A stretch of 64,000 nucleotides of DNA from an uncultured Mucilaginibacter sp. Its GTDB lineage: Bacteria; Bacteroidota; Bacteroidia; Sphingobacteriales; Sphingobacteriaceae. Both the position numbers and the translations under genes were made by a program. The notes below the pieces were generated by a model, which saw nothing but the letters and a program-made list of their open reading frames with translations, was not told the origin of the DNA and ran no database searches. The DNA is taken from the NCBI GenBank assembly GCA_903864275.1, contig CAIPFE010000030.1, positions 1-64,000 on the forward strand, given 5' to 3'. Below, one piece after another: positions 9,920 to 20,019 of this stretch (its first letter is position 1; the number at the start of each line of letters is the position of its first letter).

Positions 9920-12316
9920 ATGATATTCAACTACATAAAAATCGCATGGCGCAACTTAACAAAGCAAAAGCTGTATAGCCTCATCAACATATCAGGCCTG
10001 GCGGTGGGCTTAGCCGTTTGTATGATGATAATGATGTATGTGGCCCACGAGATGAGCTACGACCGTTTTCATAAAAATGCTGACCGCATTTTCGTGACGC
10101 AGGCTGCCATAAAACAAGGCGGTAATACCATGAATATGGAATTCATGAGCTATGCTTCCGGGCCCCTGATCAAACAAAACCAGCCGACTGTTGAGGATTA
10201 CATGCGTACGCTGTCTTATTTTAACCAGAACCCGCTAGTGGTTAGTGATCCGTCGTCGCCCGGAAAGAAGTTTGCCGGGGATAAATTGCTGTTTGCCGAC
10301 CCCGGGTTCTTCAATTTCTTTTCGTTTAAGTTATCATCCGGTTCGGCCGGCGATGTATTAAAGAGGCCGTTTACGGTCGTTATATCAAGGGATATGGCTA
10401 AAAAATATTTTGGCACACACGATCCCGTCGGTAAAACATTAGTTATAAAAACCGACAGTACCTATACTTACCAGGTTACGGGGGTTGCAGAAAACGTGCC
10501 ATCAAATTCATCCATCGCCTTTGATTTTGTCACTTCGAACGAAAGCTTACTGGTGATGAAGGAAGCCCCCCGGTATGTGGGCGCACCGCAAATAAGTTAT
10601 GGCGCATTTAATGTTTATGTGCTGCTAAAGAACGCCGCCGATACAACCCGGCTGGCCCATGGCCTGAACCTGGCGGTAAAAAAAGAAAAAACTTTTGATG
10701 CTATTAAGTTCTCATTTTCTCCCCTTACAGACAGCCATTTAAAGGGATATAATGGCGATTCAAACACGAAATACCTGAAGATATTCCCGCTGGTGGCCAT
10801 ATTGATTTTGTTGCTGGCGATGGTAAATTATATGAGCCTTTCAACCGCAAGAGCTACTTTACGGGCTAAAGAAGTGGGCGTGCGAAAAGTATCGGGTGCA
10901 AGCCGTAAAGCAATTGCAGCCCAATTTTATGTGGAATCGGCACTGTTTACGCTCATATCGTTTGTGCTGGGCTACTTATTGTGCTATGTGGCAACCCCGT
11001 GGTTTTTAAATGTGCTGCAGCTTAAAATCGACAACTCATTTTTATATAGCCCGCAGGTGTTAGTTTATTTATTTATCCTACTGGGTATAACTATTATTAT
11101 ATCAGGCAGTTATCCATCATTGGTTTTATCACGCTTTAATCCTGTGGTAACGCTAAAAGGCAAAATGAGCAAACAGACGGGCGGGGTTACCGTTCGTAAA
11201 ATATTTACAACCCTTCAATTCGCCATATCAGTAGGACTAATCATCTGCGGAATAGTCATTGACAGGCAGCTATATTATTTCAGGCATGCCGATACGGGTA
11301 TTAATAAAGATAATGTTGTGATGATACCCATAGGAAACAGTGTCGGGAAAAACTACCCCACGTTAAAACAGGAGGTACGATCGTTGGCCGGGATAAGCAG
11401 CGTAGCTACCTCACATTATGCCATGTTTGAAAGCTACGATATGAATTTTTTCGACGGTAAAACAAAGGGGGCGAGCGTAGGCGTTGCATTTATCGTGGCT
11501 GATAAAAGCTTTATGTCAACGCTTGGTCTAAAATGGAAATACCCACCTGCGGCTAACGCTGTGCTGGAAAGCCGTACCAAGACCATAATTAACGAGGAAA
11601 CAATAGCGCAGCTGCAACTTCCTGCTAACCCGGTCGGCACCTTTATTAAATCGGGCGGTCAAAAAATAGAAATTGTTGGTGTATTAAAAAACTTCAACTT
11701 TACCACGATGGCATATGCGGTAAAGCCCCTGTCGTTATATGTTGTAAAAGACACCGACAGCTATTTTAACAGGTTCGGCTGCAATATGTTCGCCAGAATC
11801 AGTCCGCATACCAACCTGCCTGCGCTATTAGGTAAAATCGAAGCCATTTATAAGAAATACGACCAGGACACTCCGTTCAATTATACTTTTATGGATGATG
11901 CCTTTAACGCACAATACAAAGCTGAAGACCGGCTGGCATCCATCTTCAGCATATTTACTTATATCACCATTATACTGGCAGCAATGGGCTTGTTTGGGCT
12001 TGCAGCTTTTACCATCGAGCAGCGCTCAAAGGAGATTGGAATACGCAAAGTATTGGGCGCAAGCCTGGCCTCAATAAACACTTTGCTGTCCCGCGATTTT
12101 TTAAAACTGGTAGTGCTTGCAATAGTAATTGCCTCGCCGGTGGCATGGTGGGCCATGCACAAGTGGCTACAAAACTTTGCCTACCGTATAAATATATCCT
12201 GGTGGATGTTTGCCGTGGCAGGGGCATTGGCAGTGATAACGGCAATTATAACCGTAAGTTACCATGCCATCAGAGCGGGGATTGTCAACCCGGTGGAGAG
12301 TTTGAGATCGGAGTAG
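9920..12316 (+). CDS. ABC permease, MacB_PCD-FtsX twice (paralogue 5)
   Basis: This 798-residue permease is one of the more divergent copies. Membrane segment 2 reads LAMVNYMSLSTAR instead of IACVNFMNLSTAR. The first coupling helix is RAKEVGVRKVSGA (near residue 315), with serine replacing the usual leucine, valine or isoleucine. The second, RSKEIGIRKVLGA near 702, is normal, and the tail is NPVESLRSE. The first extracytoplasmic domain carries an unusual stretch, DPSSPGKKFAGDK, near residue 113. The gene follows paralogue 4 by 63 bases, the shortest gap between permeases here, and its start is preceded by a TAATTCA-type leader (9881-9918). Confidence 0.91.
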   Translation: MIFNYIKIAWRNLTKQKLYSLINISGLAVGLAVCMMIMMYVAHEMSYDRFHKNADRIFVTQAAIKQGGNTMNMEFMSYASGPLIKQNQPTVEDYMRTLSYFNQNPLVVSDPSSPGKKFAGDKLLFADPGFFNFFSFKLSSGSAGDVLKRPFTVVISRDMAKKYFGTHDPVGKTLVIKTDSTYTYQVTGVAENVPSNSSIAFDFVTSNESLLVMKEAPRYVGAPQISYGAFNVYVLLKNAADTTRLAHGLNLAVKKEKTFDAIKFSFSPLTDSHLKGYNGDSNTKYLKIFPLVAILILLLAMVNYMSLSTARATLRAKEVGVRKVSGASRKAIAAQFYVESALFTLISFVLGYLLCYVATPWFLNVLQLKIDNSFLYSPQVLVYLFILLGITIIISGSYPSLVLSRFNPVVTLKGKMSKQTGGVTVRKIFTTLQFAISVGLIICGIVIDRQLYYFRHADTGINKDNVVMIPIGNSVGKNYPTLKQEVRSLAGISSVATSHYAMFESYDMNFFDGKTKGASVGVAFIVADKSFMSTLGLKWKYPPAANAVLESRTKTIINEETIAQLQLPANPVGTFIKSGGQKIEIVGVLKNFNFTTMAYAVKPLSLYVVKDTDSYFNRFGCNMFARISPHTNLPALLGKIEAIYKKYDQDTPFNYTFMDDAFNAQYKAEDRLASIFSIFTYITIILAAMGLFGLAAFTIEQRSKEIGIRKVLGASLASINTLLSRDFLKLVVLAIVIASPVAWWAMHKWLQNFAYRINISWWMFAVAGALAVITAIITVSYHAIRAGIVNPVESLRSE

Positions 12317-12338
12317 GGAGAAGCAGTTGGCAGTGAAA

Positions 12339-12388
12339 CTAATTCAATAATTCAGTAATTCACCAAATCATTAATTCACTAATTATCC
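12339..12388. repeat. TAATTCA-type heptamer leader (class A)
   Basis: About 50 bases of TAATTCA, CTAATTC and GTAATTC quasi-repeats stop a few bases before the ATG at 12394. The same kind of AT-rich leader lies before the genes at 2412 (2374-2406), 5041 (5001-5037), 7502 (7461-7491), 9920 (9881-9918), 44296, 49302 (49271-49299), 52033 (51992-52030) and the ATPase at 58565 (58525-58560). The repeats may leave the start codon unstructured, which would matter because no Shine-Dalgarno site is visible. Confidence 0.7.
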
Positions 12389-12393
12389 ATACC

Positions 12394-14748
12394 ATGATAA
12401 AGAATTATATAAAAATCGCATGGCGGAACCTTACTAGGAATAAAGGCTTTGCCATAACCAACCTTTTGGGTTTGACCATAGGTATTACATGCACCATTTT
12501 TATTTTTTTATGGGTGAATGATGAACTGACGTATGATAAGTTCAACACAAATTACAAAACCATTTACCAGGTAATGGCCAACCGTGACTTTAAAAATAAC
12601 ATTTTCACGGATCCTAACATGGTTTTCCCGCTACAAAAGGCCCTCGAAACCGGTTATCCGCAGATAAAAAATGTAGTGATGTCATCGTATTCGGGGCAGC
12701 ATTTGTTTGCCTACGGAAATTCGAAACTAAAGAAAAACATGGTAACCGTCGGCGGCCGCTATTTTGACATGTTTACCTGTAAATTTATAAAGGGCAATCC
12801 TGCCTCGGCGCTTTCTGAACCAAACAGCATTGTTTTAACGCAATCGACCGCATTATCTTTTTTTGGCAATGCCGACCCAATAAACAAGGTACTAAAACTA
12901 GATAACAGTCAGCAGGTTAAAGTTACCGCCGTTATTGCAGACATGCCCGGAAATTCAACCCGCCAGTTTGATTGTATTAATGCCTGCAATTTCTCGGACC
13001 CGCAGTCTCAAAGCGCAATGAAGGAATGGCGCAATTCATCGTGGATGGTGTATATACAAACCACAACTGCGCCAAATATACCGCAACTGGAAAAGGCGAT
13101 CACCAACGTTATGTTTCAGCACAACAGCGACAAGATAAGCACTTATTTTACCTTCCCGATGAGTAAGTGGCATTTGTACAGCGATTTTAAGGACGGAAAA
13201 AATGTTGGCGGACAAATTGAATATGTCCGGTTGTTTACTATTATCGCTATCATCATTCTTTTGATAGCCTGTGTTAATTTCATGAACCTTTCCACAGCGC
13301 GTTCCGAAAAAAGGGCAAAAGAAGTAGGCATAAGGAAAACACTTGGATCGGACAAAAAACAGTTGGTACTTCAATTCTTTTTCGAATCGATGATACTGGT
13401 ATTAACGGCATTTGTTTTTTCAATCATAGCGGTTTATTTGTTGATACCGGCATTTAATTTACTTGTAAATAAGCAATTGACTTTAAATATTACTGATCCT
13501 TTTTTCTGGACAGGCTCACTCGTGATCATCGTATTCACCGGGGCTGTGGCCGGAAGCTATCCAGCATTGTACCTGTCGTCATTTAATCCTGTAAAGGTAC
13601 TAAAAGGCACATTTCAAGTTGGTAAAAGTGCAGAGCTGCCACGGCGGATTTTGGTAGTTGGCCAATTTGTGATCTCTATTTTACTCATTTCGGCCACTAT
13701 TATCGTTTATAAGCAGATTCAGCACGTAAAAGACAGGGACCTGGGCTATAACCCGGATAACCTCATCATGTTTCCTTCAACTCCGTCTACCGATAAAAGC
13801 TACGTCGCCATTAAGGATGAATTAATTAAATCAGGTTTGATAAAGTCCGTCGTCCGCAGTTCTTCGCCCATTACTGAGATTTGGTGGAGGTCGCCGGCGC
13901 CGGCATGGGACGGCATGCCTTCGGGCACCCAAATCATTATGTCGGGCATTGCAACCGATGTTGATTTTACAAAAACAATGGGTATTAAAGTTTTAAAAGG
14001 CCGGGATTTTTCAGGCACACCCGCTGATTCATCTTCCATGATACTAAATAAGGCAGCGGTGGATGCGATGCAGTTAAAAAACCCGGTCGGCACACTGATG
14101 CACTACGGGCCCCATACACGAACAGTAATTGGCGTAATAGATAATGTGGTCATCACATCACCCTATGCGCCTGTTGACCCTTTAATGGTTTTTTATAACA
14201 ATAATGGTTCAAACGAGATAACTATCCGGCTAAATAGTGGCATTCAGCCGCAAAAAGCAATAGCGTTAATAAAAAATATCTATTCAAGATACAGCCCTGC
14301 CGATATTTTTGAATACCAATTTGTAGACCAGGAGTTCGGTAGAAAATTTGTTGCTGAAGAACTCATCGGCCATCTCACTAATATTTTTGCAGGTTTGGCC
14401 ATATTTATCTGTTGCATAGGCTTAGCCGGACTGGCATCATTTACCATCGAAAAGCGTTTCCGCGAGATCGGTATCCGTAAAGTTTTAGGTGCAACAGTGA
14501 GTCAATTATTGCTTCTCATAGCAAAGGAGTTTTTAAGGCTGGTTCTTGTAGCATTTGTAGTGGCGGTGCCATTAACATGGTGGCTGATGTATAAATGGCT
14601 GCAGAATTATGCCTACCACATAAACATCAGTATTTGGCTTTTTGGCGCTGTTGGCGTAGTTATTTTATTGCTGACGACGGTGGTGGTAAGCCTCAATACC
14701 ATGAGCGCCGCAATGGCTAACCCGGTGAAGAGTTTGAGGTCGGAGTAG
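12394..14748 (+). CDS. ABC permease, MacB_PCD-FtsX twice (paralogue 6)
   Basis: This 784-residue permease belongs to the subgroup whose first extracytoplasmic domain ends with a WHLYSDFKDGKNVGG-type motif just before membrane segment 2. The genes at 14991, 20020, 44296, 46811 and 52033 share it. The coupling helices are RAKEVGIRKTLGS near residue 307 and RFREIGIRKVLGA near 688, and the first half closes FNPVKVLKG. Segment 6 reads CCIGLAGLASFTIEKR, with alanine where nearly all copies have phenylalanine or tyrosine. The 242-base gap after the stop holds a terminator-like hairpin and an ECF-type promoter, so this is probably the last gene of the unit starting at 5041. Confidence 0.92.
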   Translation: MIKNYIKIAWRNLTRNKGFAITNLLGLTIGITCTIFIFLWVNDELTYDKFNTNYKTIYQVMANRDFKNNIFTDPNMVFPLQKALETGYPQIKNVVMSSYSGQHLFAYGNSKLKKNMVTVGGRYFDMFTCKFIKGNPASALSEPNSIVLTQSTALSFFGNADPINKVLKLDNSQQVKVTAVIADMPGNSTRQFDCINACNFSDPQSQSAMKEWRNSSWMVYIQTTTAPNIPQLEKAITNVMFQHNSDKISTYFTFPMSKWHLYSDFKDGKNVGGQIEYVRLFTIIAIIILLIACVNFMNLSTARSEKRAKEVGIRKTLGSDKKQLVLQFFFESMILVLTAFVFSIIAVYLLIPAFNLLVNKQLTLNITDPFFWTGSLVIIVFTGAVAGSYPALYLSSFNPVKVLKGTFQVGKSAELPRRILVVGQFVISILLISATIIVYKQIQHVKDRDLGYNPDNLIMFPSTPSTDKSYVAIKDELIKSGLIKSVVRSSSPITEIWWRSPAPAWDGMPSGTQIIMSGIATDVDFTKTMGIKVLKGRDFSGTPADSSSMILNKAAVDAMQLKNPVGTLMHYGPHTRTVIGVIDNVVITSPYAPVDPLMVFYNNNGSNEITIRLNSGIQPQKAIALIKNIYSRYSPADIFEYQFVDQEFGRKFVAEELIGHLTNIFAGLAIFICCIGLAGLASFTIEKRFREIGIRKVLGATVSQLLLLIAKEFLRLVLVAFVVAVPLTWWLMYKWLQNYAYHINISIWLFGAVGVVILLLTTVVVSLNTMSAAMANPVKSLRSE

Positions 14749-14811
14749 AGATTAGAGGCTGGAGATCAGAGATTAGTTGAAGTAGAAGTCGATTAAAAAA
14801 AAACGAATCAA

Positions 14812-14846
14812 AAGTCTCCCCAACCGGGGGAGATTTAGAGGGGGCT
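14812..14846. repeat. CTCCCC-AACC-GGGGGAG dispersed repeat, copy 1
   Basis: A 35-base element with a self-complementary core, CTCCCC/GGGGAG, followed by ATTTAGAGGGGGCT. It is identical over all 35 bases to 46736-46770. An opposed, slightly diverged copy is at 46663-46700 and a degraded one at about 56979-57020. This looks like a small dispersed palindromic repeat of the genome. Confidence 0.75.
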
Positions 14847-14864
14847 AAACCGGCGGGCAGTAGG

Positions 14865-14914
14865 AAGTTGGCCAAAAAACTGCAAACTACCCACTGTAAA
14901 CCGCCAACTTTTTT
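14865..14914 (+). terminator. Terminator-like hairpin after paralogue 6
   Basis: AAGTTGGC (14865-14872) pairs with GCCAACTT (14903-14910), which is extended by further T residues. The loop is long, about 30 bases, which weakens the case. Its place just upstream of the ECF-type promoter at 14925 fits the end of one unit and the start of another. Confidence 0.4.
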
Positions 14915-14924
14915 ACAAACACGT

Positions 14925-14953
14925 GCAACCTCAAATATCAAAACCGCGTCTAT
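14925..14953 (+). promoter_or_regulatory. ECF-sigma-type promoter, GCAACC-N17-GTCTAT
   Basis: GCAACC (14925-14930) and GTCTAT (14948-14953) are 17 bases apart, 38 bases before the ATG at 14991. The AAC core in the -35 and CGTC in the -10 are hallmarks of extracytoplasmic-function sigma promoters. The same motif with the same spacing lies before the DUF4097 gene (24984-25012). A small hairpin, GTCTATT/AATAGAC (14948-14968), overlaps the -10. Confidence 0.55.
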
Positions 14954-14990
14954 TACAAAGAAATAGACTATCAAGCTAAAACCCCGCATC

Positions 14991-17354
14991 ATGATAAAAA
15001 GTTACTTAAAAATTGCATGGCGCAACCTTATCAAAAACCGCCTGTATAGTATGATTAATATCGGCGGCCTTGCTGTTGGGATGGCAGTAAGTTTTATGCT
15101 GCTATTGTATGTTTACAACGAATTAGGTTTCGACAAATTCAACAAAAACAGCGACCGCCTGTATCAGGTGGAGCGAAACCAGCCGAGTAATGGTGAGCTG
15201 ATGACCGGGAATGCTACACCTATCCCGCTTGCGCCTGCGTTGATAAAAGATTTTCCAGAAATAGATAAAGTGGCCCGCACCAACTGGGGTTATGATATAT
15301 TGATGAATTACCAGGACAAGGTGGTAAAAGTCACCACCATGGCTGCTGATGCGGATTTGCTAAGCATGTTCAGCTTTGATTTTATTTCGGGAAATAAACA
15401 GGCCTTGTCAGATCTATCATCCATAGTATTGACCCAGTCAGGCGCGAAAGCACTTTTTGGGGATGCAAACCCAATCGGGAAGGTTATAAAGCTAAATAAC
15501 CAATATCCTTTAAAGGTCACCGCGGTTATAAAGGATAACCCGGTAAATTCGTCCTTCTACTTTAAAGCCCTAATCTCATGGGCACAGCTCTCCGCGGAGC
15601 AGCAATGGATGAAAACATCAGGCTGGGGGAATTACTCTTTTCAAACCTATGTGCTGTTGAAACCAGGTACTTCGCTTGCTTCAGTAAATTCAAAAATTAA
15701 GTATATAATTAAACGCTACGATCCCAACAATAAGGAAAACACCATATTTCTTTATCCCTACACCCGGCTCCATTTATACAGCGATTTTAAAAACGGGATA
15801 AATACCGGCGGCGCCATTGATACGGTAAAGTTATTTTTATATCTCGCGATTGGCATACTCGTTATCGCCTGTATCAACTTTATGAATTTGTCAACCGCCC
15901 GCTCCGAACGCCGTGCAAGGGAGGTTGGTGTACGAAAGGCTGTCGGTGCCCGCCGCTTTGCCCTGGTACAGCAATTTATGGGTGAATCGCTGGTAATGGC
16001 ATTTATGGCTTTCATTATAGCTCTGGTATTGGTTGTAGTATTGATACCGTTTTTTAATAACATTATTAATTTACAATTGTCTTTGCCTTACGACAATGTA
16101 TGGGCATGGGGAGCGGCTTTAGCGGTTACCATATTTACGGGTCTTGTTGCCGGCAGTTACCCGGCGCTGTTCCTTTCTTCCTTTAAACCCGTCAAAGTGC
16201 TCAAAGGTCAGGTAATTACCACAAAGGGCACCGTGCGCCCGCGCCAGGTGTTGGTTATTGTACAGTTTACTTTTGCCGTTTGCCTCATATTGTCGAGCAT
16301 TTTTATTTACAAGCAAATCAATTATATTAAGGACCGCCCGGTTGGATATGATCGTAACGGGTTGGTGGATTTGCCCGATGACGGCGCTATGGATACCAAG
16401 TTTGAAAGCTTCCGGCTTGATGCTATAAATGCCGGCGCCATTACCGATGGGGCTTTAACTTCAGGCAGTATCACCAACGACCAAAGCAGTTCATGGGGTA
16501 TCACCTGGCAAGGCCAGCTGCCAGGGGAAGATAAATTACCTATCGACCAAATGGCAGTTACCTATCATTTTGTTAGTACCTACGGTTTAAAACTTATCGA
16601 AGGCCGGGACTTTTCAATCGCGTACCCTTCGGACTCTTCCGCTATCATTCTTAACCAGGCCGCTGTAAAGCTGATGCGCTTTAAGGAGCCTTTAGGACAG
16701 ATAGTTAAATACCAGGGGAAAAATTGTAAAGTGGTGGGTGTAGTTGAAAATTTTGTTTGGAGTTCACCCTACGAGCCCGTTAAACCGGCAATAGTAGGCT
16801 TTATTAAAGGATGGACAGGCAACGTAGCTTTACGGCTAAACCCCGCAAAGTCGGTATCGGCAAGCCTTGCTATTTTGCAGAACATTTATAAAAAATATAA
16901 CCCCGAATACCCGTTTGAATATAAGTTTACTGACGAAAAATTCAACCGGAAATTTAGTTCAGAAAGGCTGCTGGGAACCATGTCGACCGGCTTTACCTGC
17001 CTCGCGATTATTATCTCCAGCCTCGGCCTGTTTGGCTTGGCCTCATTTTCTGCTGAGCAACGAAAAAAAGAGATCGGTATACGCAAGGTATTGGGCGCAA
17101 CAATTGGCAGCCTGTGGTTTAACTTATCACGTGAATTTGTATGGCTGGTTAGTCTCTCCTTTATTTTAGGTTCGGCCATCAGCTGGTACATCGTTCACCA
17201 ACATTTCACAAAATACACCTATCACACCTCAATAAGTATCTGGGTATTTATTCTGACGATGTTTTTCAGCTTAGCCATTTGTTTACTTACTGTAAGCTGG
17301 CAGGCCATTAAGGCAGCATTATCAAACCCGGTACATAGCTTGAGGAGCGAATGA
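14991..17354 (+). CDS. ABC permease, MacB_PCD-FtsX twice (paralogue 7)
   Basis: This 787-residue permease of the HLYSDFKNG subgroup probably heads a unit of four permeases (to 24909) driven by the ECF-type promoter at 14925. It has no repeat leader before its ATG, unlike most copies. The coupling helices are RAREVGVRKAVGA near residue 308 and RKKEIGIRKVLGA near 691. The first half ends FKPVKVLKG and the tail reads NPVHSLRSE, the only histidine variant, with a TGA stop instead of the usual TAG. The end is atypical: before the last membrane segment it has VHQHFTKYTYHTS in place of the MxKWLQDFAYRxN-like sequence of most paralogues. Confidence 0.92.
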   Translation: MIKSYLKIAWRNLIKNRLYSMINIGGLAVGMAVSFMLLLYVYNELGFDKFNKNSDRLYQVERNQPSNGELMTGNATPIPLAPALIKDFPEIDKVARTNWGYDILMNYQDKVVKVTTMAADADLLSMFSFDFISGNKQALSDLSSIVLTQSGAKALFGDANPIGKVIKLNNQYPLKVTAVIKDNPVNSSFYFKALISWAQLSAEQQWMKTSGWGNYSFQTYVLLKPGTSLASVNSKIKYIIKRYDPNNKENTIFLYPYTRLHLYSDFKNGINTGGAIDTVKLFLYLAIGILVIACINFMNLSTARSERRAREVGVRKAVGARRFALVQQFMGESLVMAFMAFIIALVLVVVLIPFFNNIINLQLSLPYDNVWAWGAALAVTIFTGLVAGSYPALFLSSFKPVKVLKGQVITTKGTVRPRQVLVIVQFTFAVCLILSSIFIYKQINYIKDRPVGYDRNGLVDLPDDGAMDTKFESFRLDAINAGAITDGALTSGSITNDQSSSWGITWQGQLPGEDKLPIDQMAVTYHFVSTYGLKLIEGRDFSIAYPSDSSAIILNQAAVKLMRFKEPLGQIVKYQGKNCKVVGVVENFVWSSPYEPVKPAIVGFIKGWTGNVALRLNPAKSVSASLAILQNIYKKYNPEYPFEYKFTDEKFNRKFSSERLLGTMSTGFTCLAIIISSLGLFGLASFSAEQRKKEIGIRKVLGATIGSLWFNLSREFVWLVSLSFILGSAISWYIVHQHFTKYTYHTSISIWVFILTMFFSLAICLLTVSWQAIKAALSNPVHSLRSE

Positions 17355-17519
17355 AGGAGAAAGTTGGCAGTTTGCAGTAGCAGTTGGCAGTTAAGAAGGT
17401 GAAAGCAGGAAGGTAAAAGGCGAAAGGCGGAAAGGAATTTGGCCCGAAAAACCGCTTCGGGAGGGGGCTTAACCCGCCATACCAATGAACTAATGAACAG
17501 TTGAACCAATGAACCAATA

Positions 17520-19895
17520 ATGATAAAAAACTATTTCAAAACCGCCTGGCGCAATTTGCTGAACAACAAGTTCTACAGCGCTATAAACATTATCGGCCTG
17601 ACTGTTGGTTTGACTGTGGGTTTACTCATCTTGCTTTGGGTAAACGATGAATTGAGCTTTGACAAGTTCAACAAAAAAGCCGGTCAGCTTTACCAGATGG
17701 ATGCCCAGATCGGTACCGGCAGCAGTAAACAACTGTGGGCCGGCGTGCAGGGCCCAGTGGCCACCTACGCACTTAAGGAGGTGCCCGGCGTGCAGAATGC
17801 TGTACGACTTGTTTATAATTATGATTATTCAGTATTCAGGTACAAAGACAAATTATTAGGCACAGGCGATAACGGCAATTGGTATGTCGACCCGTCTTTT
17901 TTTAAGATATTCGATTTCAAGCTCATAAAAGGGAATATTAATGCACCTTTTCCAAACGACAAATCGATTATTATAACAGAAAGTACGGCAAAGCGCTTTT
18001 TTGGCAATGCCGAACCCATCGGTAAAACATTATTGGCAGATAACAAAGATAACTATGTGGTAGCCGGCTTAATGGCTGATGCGCCCGAGAATTCGTCCAT
18101 CAAATTCGATATGCTTTTTTCCATCGAAGTAAGGAAAAAACAATACAACCCTAAAGATTTCTGGAAATCAATGGATGAAGATTGGGGCGATTATTACACC
18201 AATACTTTTTTACAGCTTCAGCCCGGTACGTCTATTCAAGCCGTGGCTGATAAATTGACCAAAATACATATTCAGCACCAGCCGGGGCCCGATGCCGCAA
18301 AGGTTAAATATCAAATGCAGTCTTTTACGCAAATACACCTGTATAACCCCGATGGAAGTGCTTCGGGAATGCAAACGGTAAGGATATTTTTAATTGTGGC
18401 TATTTTTATATTGCTGATCGCCTGTATTAATTATGTAAACCTTTCAACGGCCCGCGCTATTCTGCGCTCAAAGGAAGTAAGCATCCGTAAAATAATCGGT
18501 GCTGAAAAAAAGCAGTTATTTGCGCAATTTGTCATAGAAACTGTATTGTTTTTTTCAGTGGCCCTCGTATTGGCATTCGGTGCAATTGAGCTACTAATGC
18601 CTTTATACAATAGCGTTTCGGGCAAGCGGATGGAGTTTAACCTGTTTGACGCGGGAATCTGGAAGGTAATAGCGCTTACAGTTTTAGGAACATTAACAAT
18701 CTCAAGCATTTACCCAGCCTTGTTATTGTCGTCATTTAAGCCGATCAGTGCATTAAAGGGCAAAATATCATTAGGCGTTGGGAACGTCGCGTTTCGTAAA
18801 ATATTGGTTGTCACCCAGTTTGTTTTTTCTATAGGGCTAATCATTGGTACAATAATTATTAACAGCCAGTTGAGCTACATCAGGGAAAAAGAGTTGGGAT
18901 ATGATAAATCCCATGTTTTTTCATTTGGGATGCGGGATATAAAAAAGAATTACGAGGCTGTTCGCGCTGAACTGCTCACTCAGCCGGGGATATTGGGTGT
19001 CGCCAGCTCCGGAGACAACATTATAAGTATCGGCAATAATACGGGCGATACCGATTGGGATGGGAAGGAGCCGAATTCCCTGTTTTTGATACATCCCATA
19101 AACATTGATAAATATTATCTCGGCTTTTTTAAAGTGAAACTGGCTGCCGGGAAGGGATTTGCCGGCTTTAAAACGGATACTGCCAACTTTATCTTAAATG
19201 AAACTGCGGTGCGTGCAACCGGTATAAAAAAACCTATCGGTAAAAGATTCAAACTTCATGATATTAACGGAACCATTATCGGCGTAGCTAAAGATTTTCA
19301 TTTCGCATCGCTTAAACAAAAAATTGAACCAGCCATTTTTGCCTACAGGCCGGATAACGATTGGAGAATGTCGGTCCGCACCACCGGGAAGGACGCATCA
19401 AAAGCTATCGCGGCAGTAAGCAAAATATGGAAACAGTATAACGCTGCTTTCCCTTTTGATTATTCGTTTTTAGACGATGACTACAACGATCTGTACAAAG
19501 CCGATGAGCGCTCGGGAACCCTTTTTACCGCCTTTGCCGGCATTGCCATATTTATTTCGTGCCTTGGTTTGTTTGGGCTTGCAACCTATACTGCCCAGGT
19601 AAAAGTGAAAGAAATAGGCATACGTAAGGTATTAGGCGCAACGGTAATTAATATTACCACAATGCTTTCAAAAGATTTTTTGGTGCTTGTTGTTATTTCA
19701 TTAGTAATAGCCAGCCCTATCGCATGGTTCGCAATGACCAAGTGGCTGCAGGACTATGCCTACCGCGTCAGTATCCAGTGGTGGGTATTCGCCGTTGCGG
19801 GGATAACAGCCGTAGTTATTGCATTTATAACCATGAGTTTCCAGGCCGTAAAAGCGGCTTTGGCAAACCCGGTGAAGAGCCTGCGGTCGGAGTAG
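17520..19895 (+). CDS. ABC permease, MacB_PCD-FtsX twice (paralogue 8)
   Basis: This 791-residue permease has first coupling helix RSKEVSIRKIIGA (near residue 316), with serine in place of glycine, followed by EKKQLFAQF. The gene at 39123 has the matching RSKEVSVRKIVGA. Both also have K instead of R at the start of the second coupling helix (KVKEIGIRKVLGA, near 695 here), so they form a pair within the family. The first half ends FKPISALKG and the tail is NPVKSLRSE. The ATG directly follows an AATGAAC-type leader (17482-17519), itself preceded by a CTTAACCCGCC module seen in other spacers. Confidence 0.92.
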   Translation: MIKNYFKTAWRNLLNNKFYSAINIIGLTVGLTVGLLILLWVNDELSFDKFNKKAGQLYQMDAQIGTGSSKQLWAGVQGPVATYALKEVPGVQNAVRLVYNYDYSVFRYKDKLLGTGDNGNWYVDPSFFKIFDFKLIKGNINAPFPNDKSIIITESTAKRFFGNAEPIGKTLLADNKDNYVVAGLMADAPENSSIKFDMLFSIEVRKKQYNPKDFWKSMDEDWGDYYTNTFLQLQPGTSIQAVADKLTKIHIQHQPGPDAAKVKYQMQSFTQIHLYNPDGSASGMQTVRIFLIVAIFILLIACINYVNLSTARAILRSKEVSIRKIIGAEKKQLFAQFVIETVLFFSVALVLAFGAIELLMPLYNSVSGKRMEFNLFDAGIWKVIALTVLGTLTISSIYPALLLSSFKPISALKGKISLGVGNVAFRKILVVTQFVFSIGLIIGTIIINSQLSYIREKELGYDKSHVFSFGMRDIKKNYEAVRAELLTQPGILGVASSGDNIISIGNNTGDTDWDGKEPNSLFLIHPINIDKYYLGFFKVKLAAGKGFAGFKTDTANFILNETAVRATGIKKPIGKRFKLHDINGTIIGVAKDFHFASLKQKIEPAIFAYRPDNDWRMSVRTTGKDASKAIAAVSKIWKQYNAAFPFDYSFLDDDYNDLYKADERSGTLFTAFAGIAIFISCLGLFGLATYTAQVKVKEIGIRKVLGATVINITTMLSKDFLVLVVISLVIASPIAWFAMTKWLQDYAYRVSIQWWVFAVAGITAVVIAFITMSFQAVKAALANPVKSLRSE

Positions 19896-20019
19896 GCAGT
19901 TAGCAGTAGCGGTTGGCAGTTAAAGAAAAGGAGAAAGGAGAAAGGCAAAAGCTGAAAGGTAAAAAATTCGCGCCCGATAACGAAGCAGACTAATGAACAA
20001 GTGAACCAATGAACTAATC

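Noticed and set aside
14948..14968. Hairpin GTCTATT/AATAGAC as a terminator or operator
   Set aside because: It overlaps the ECF-type -10, has no T-run, and is not found before the other ECF-type gene, so an independent role is not supported.
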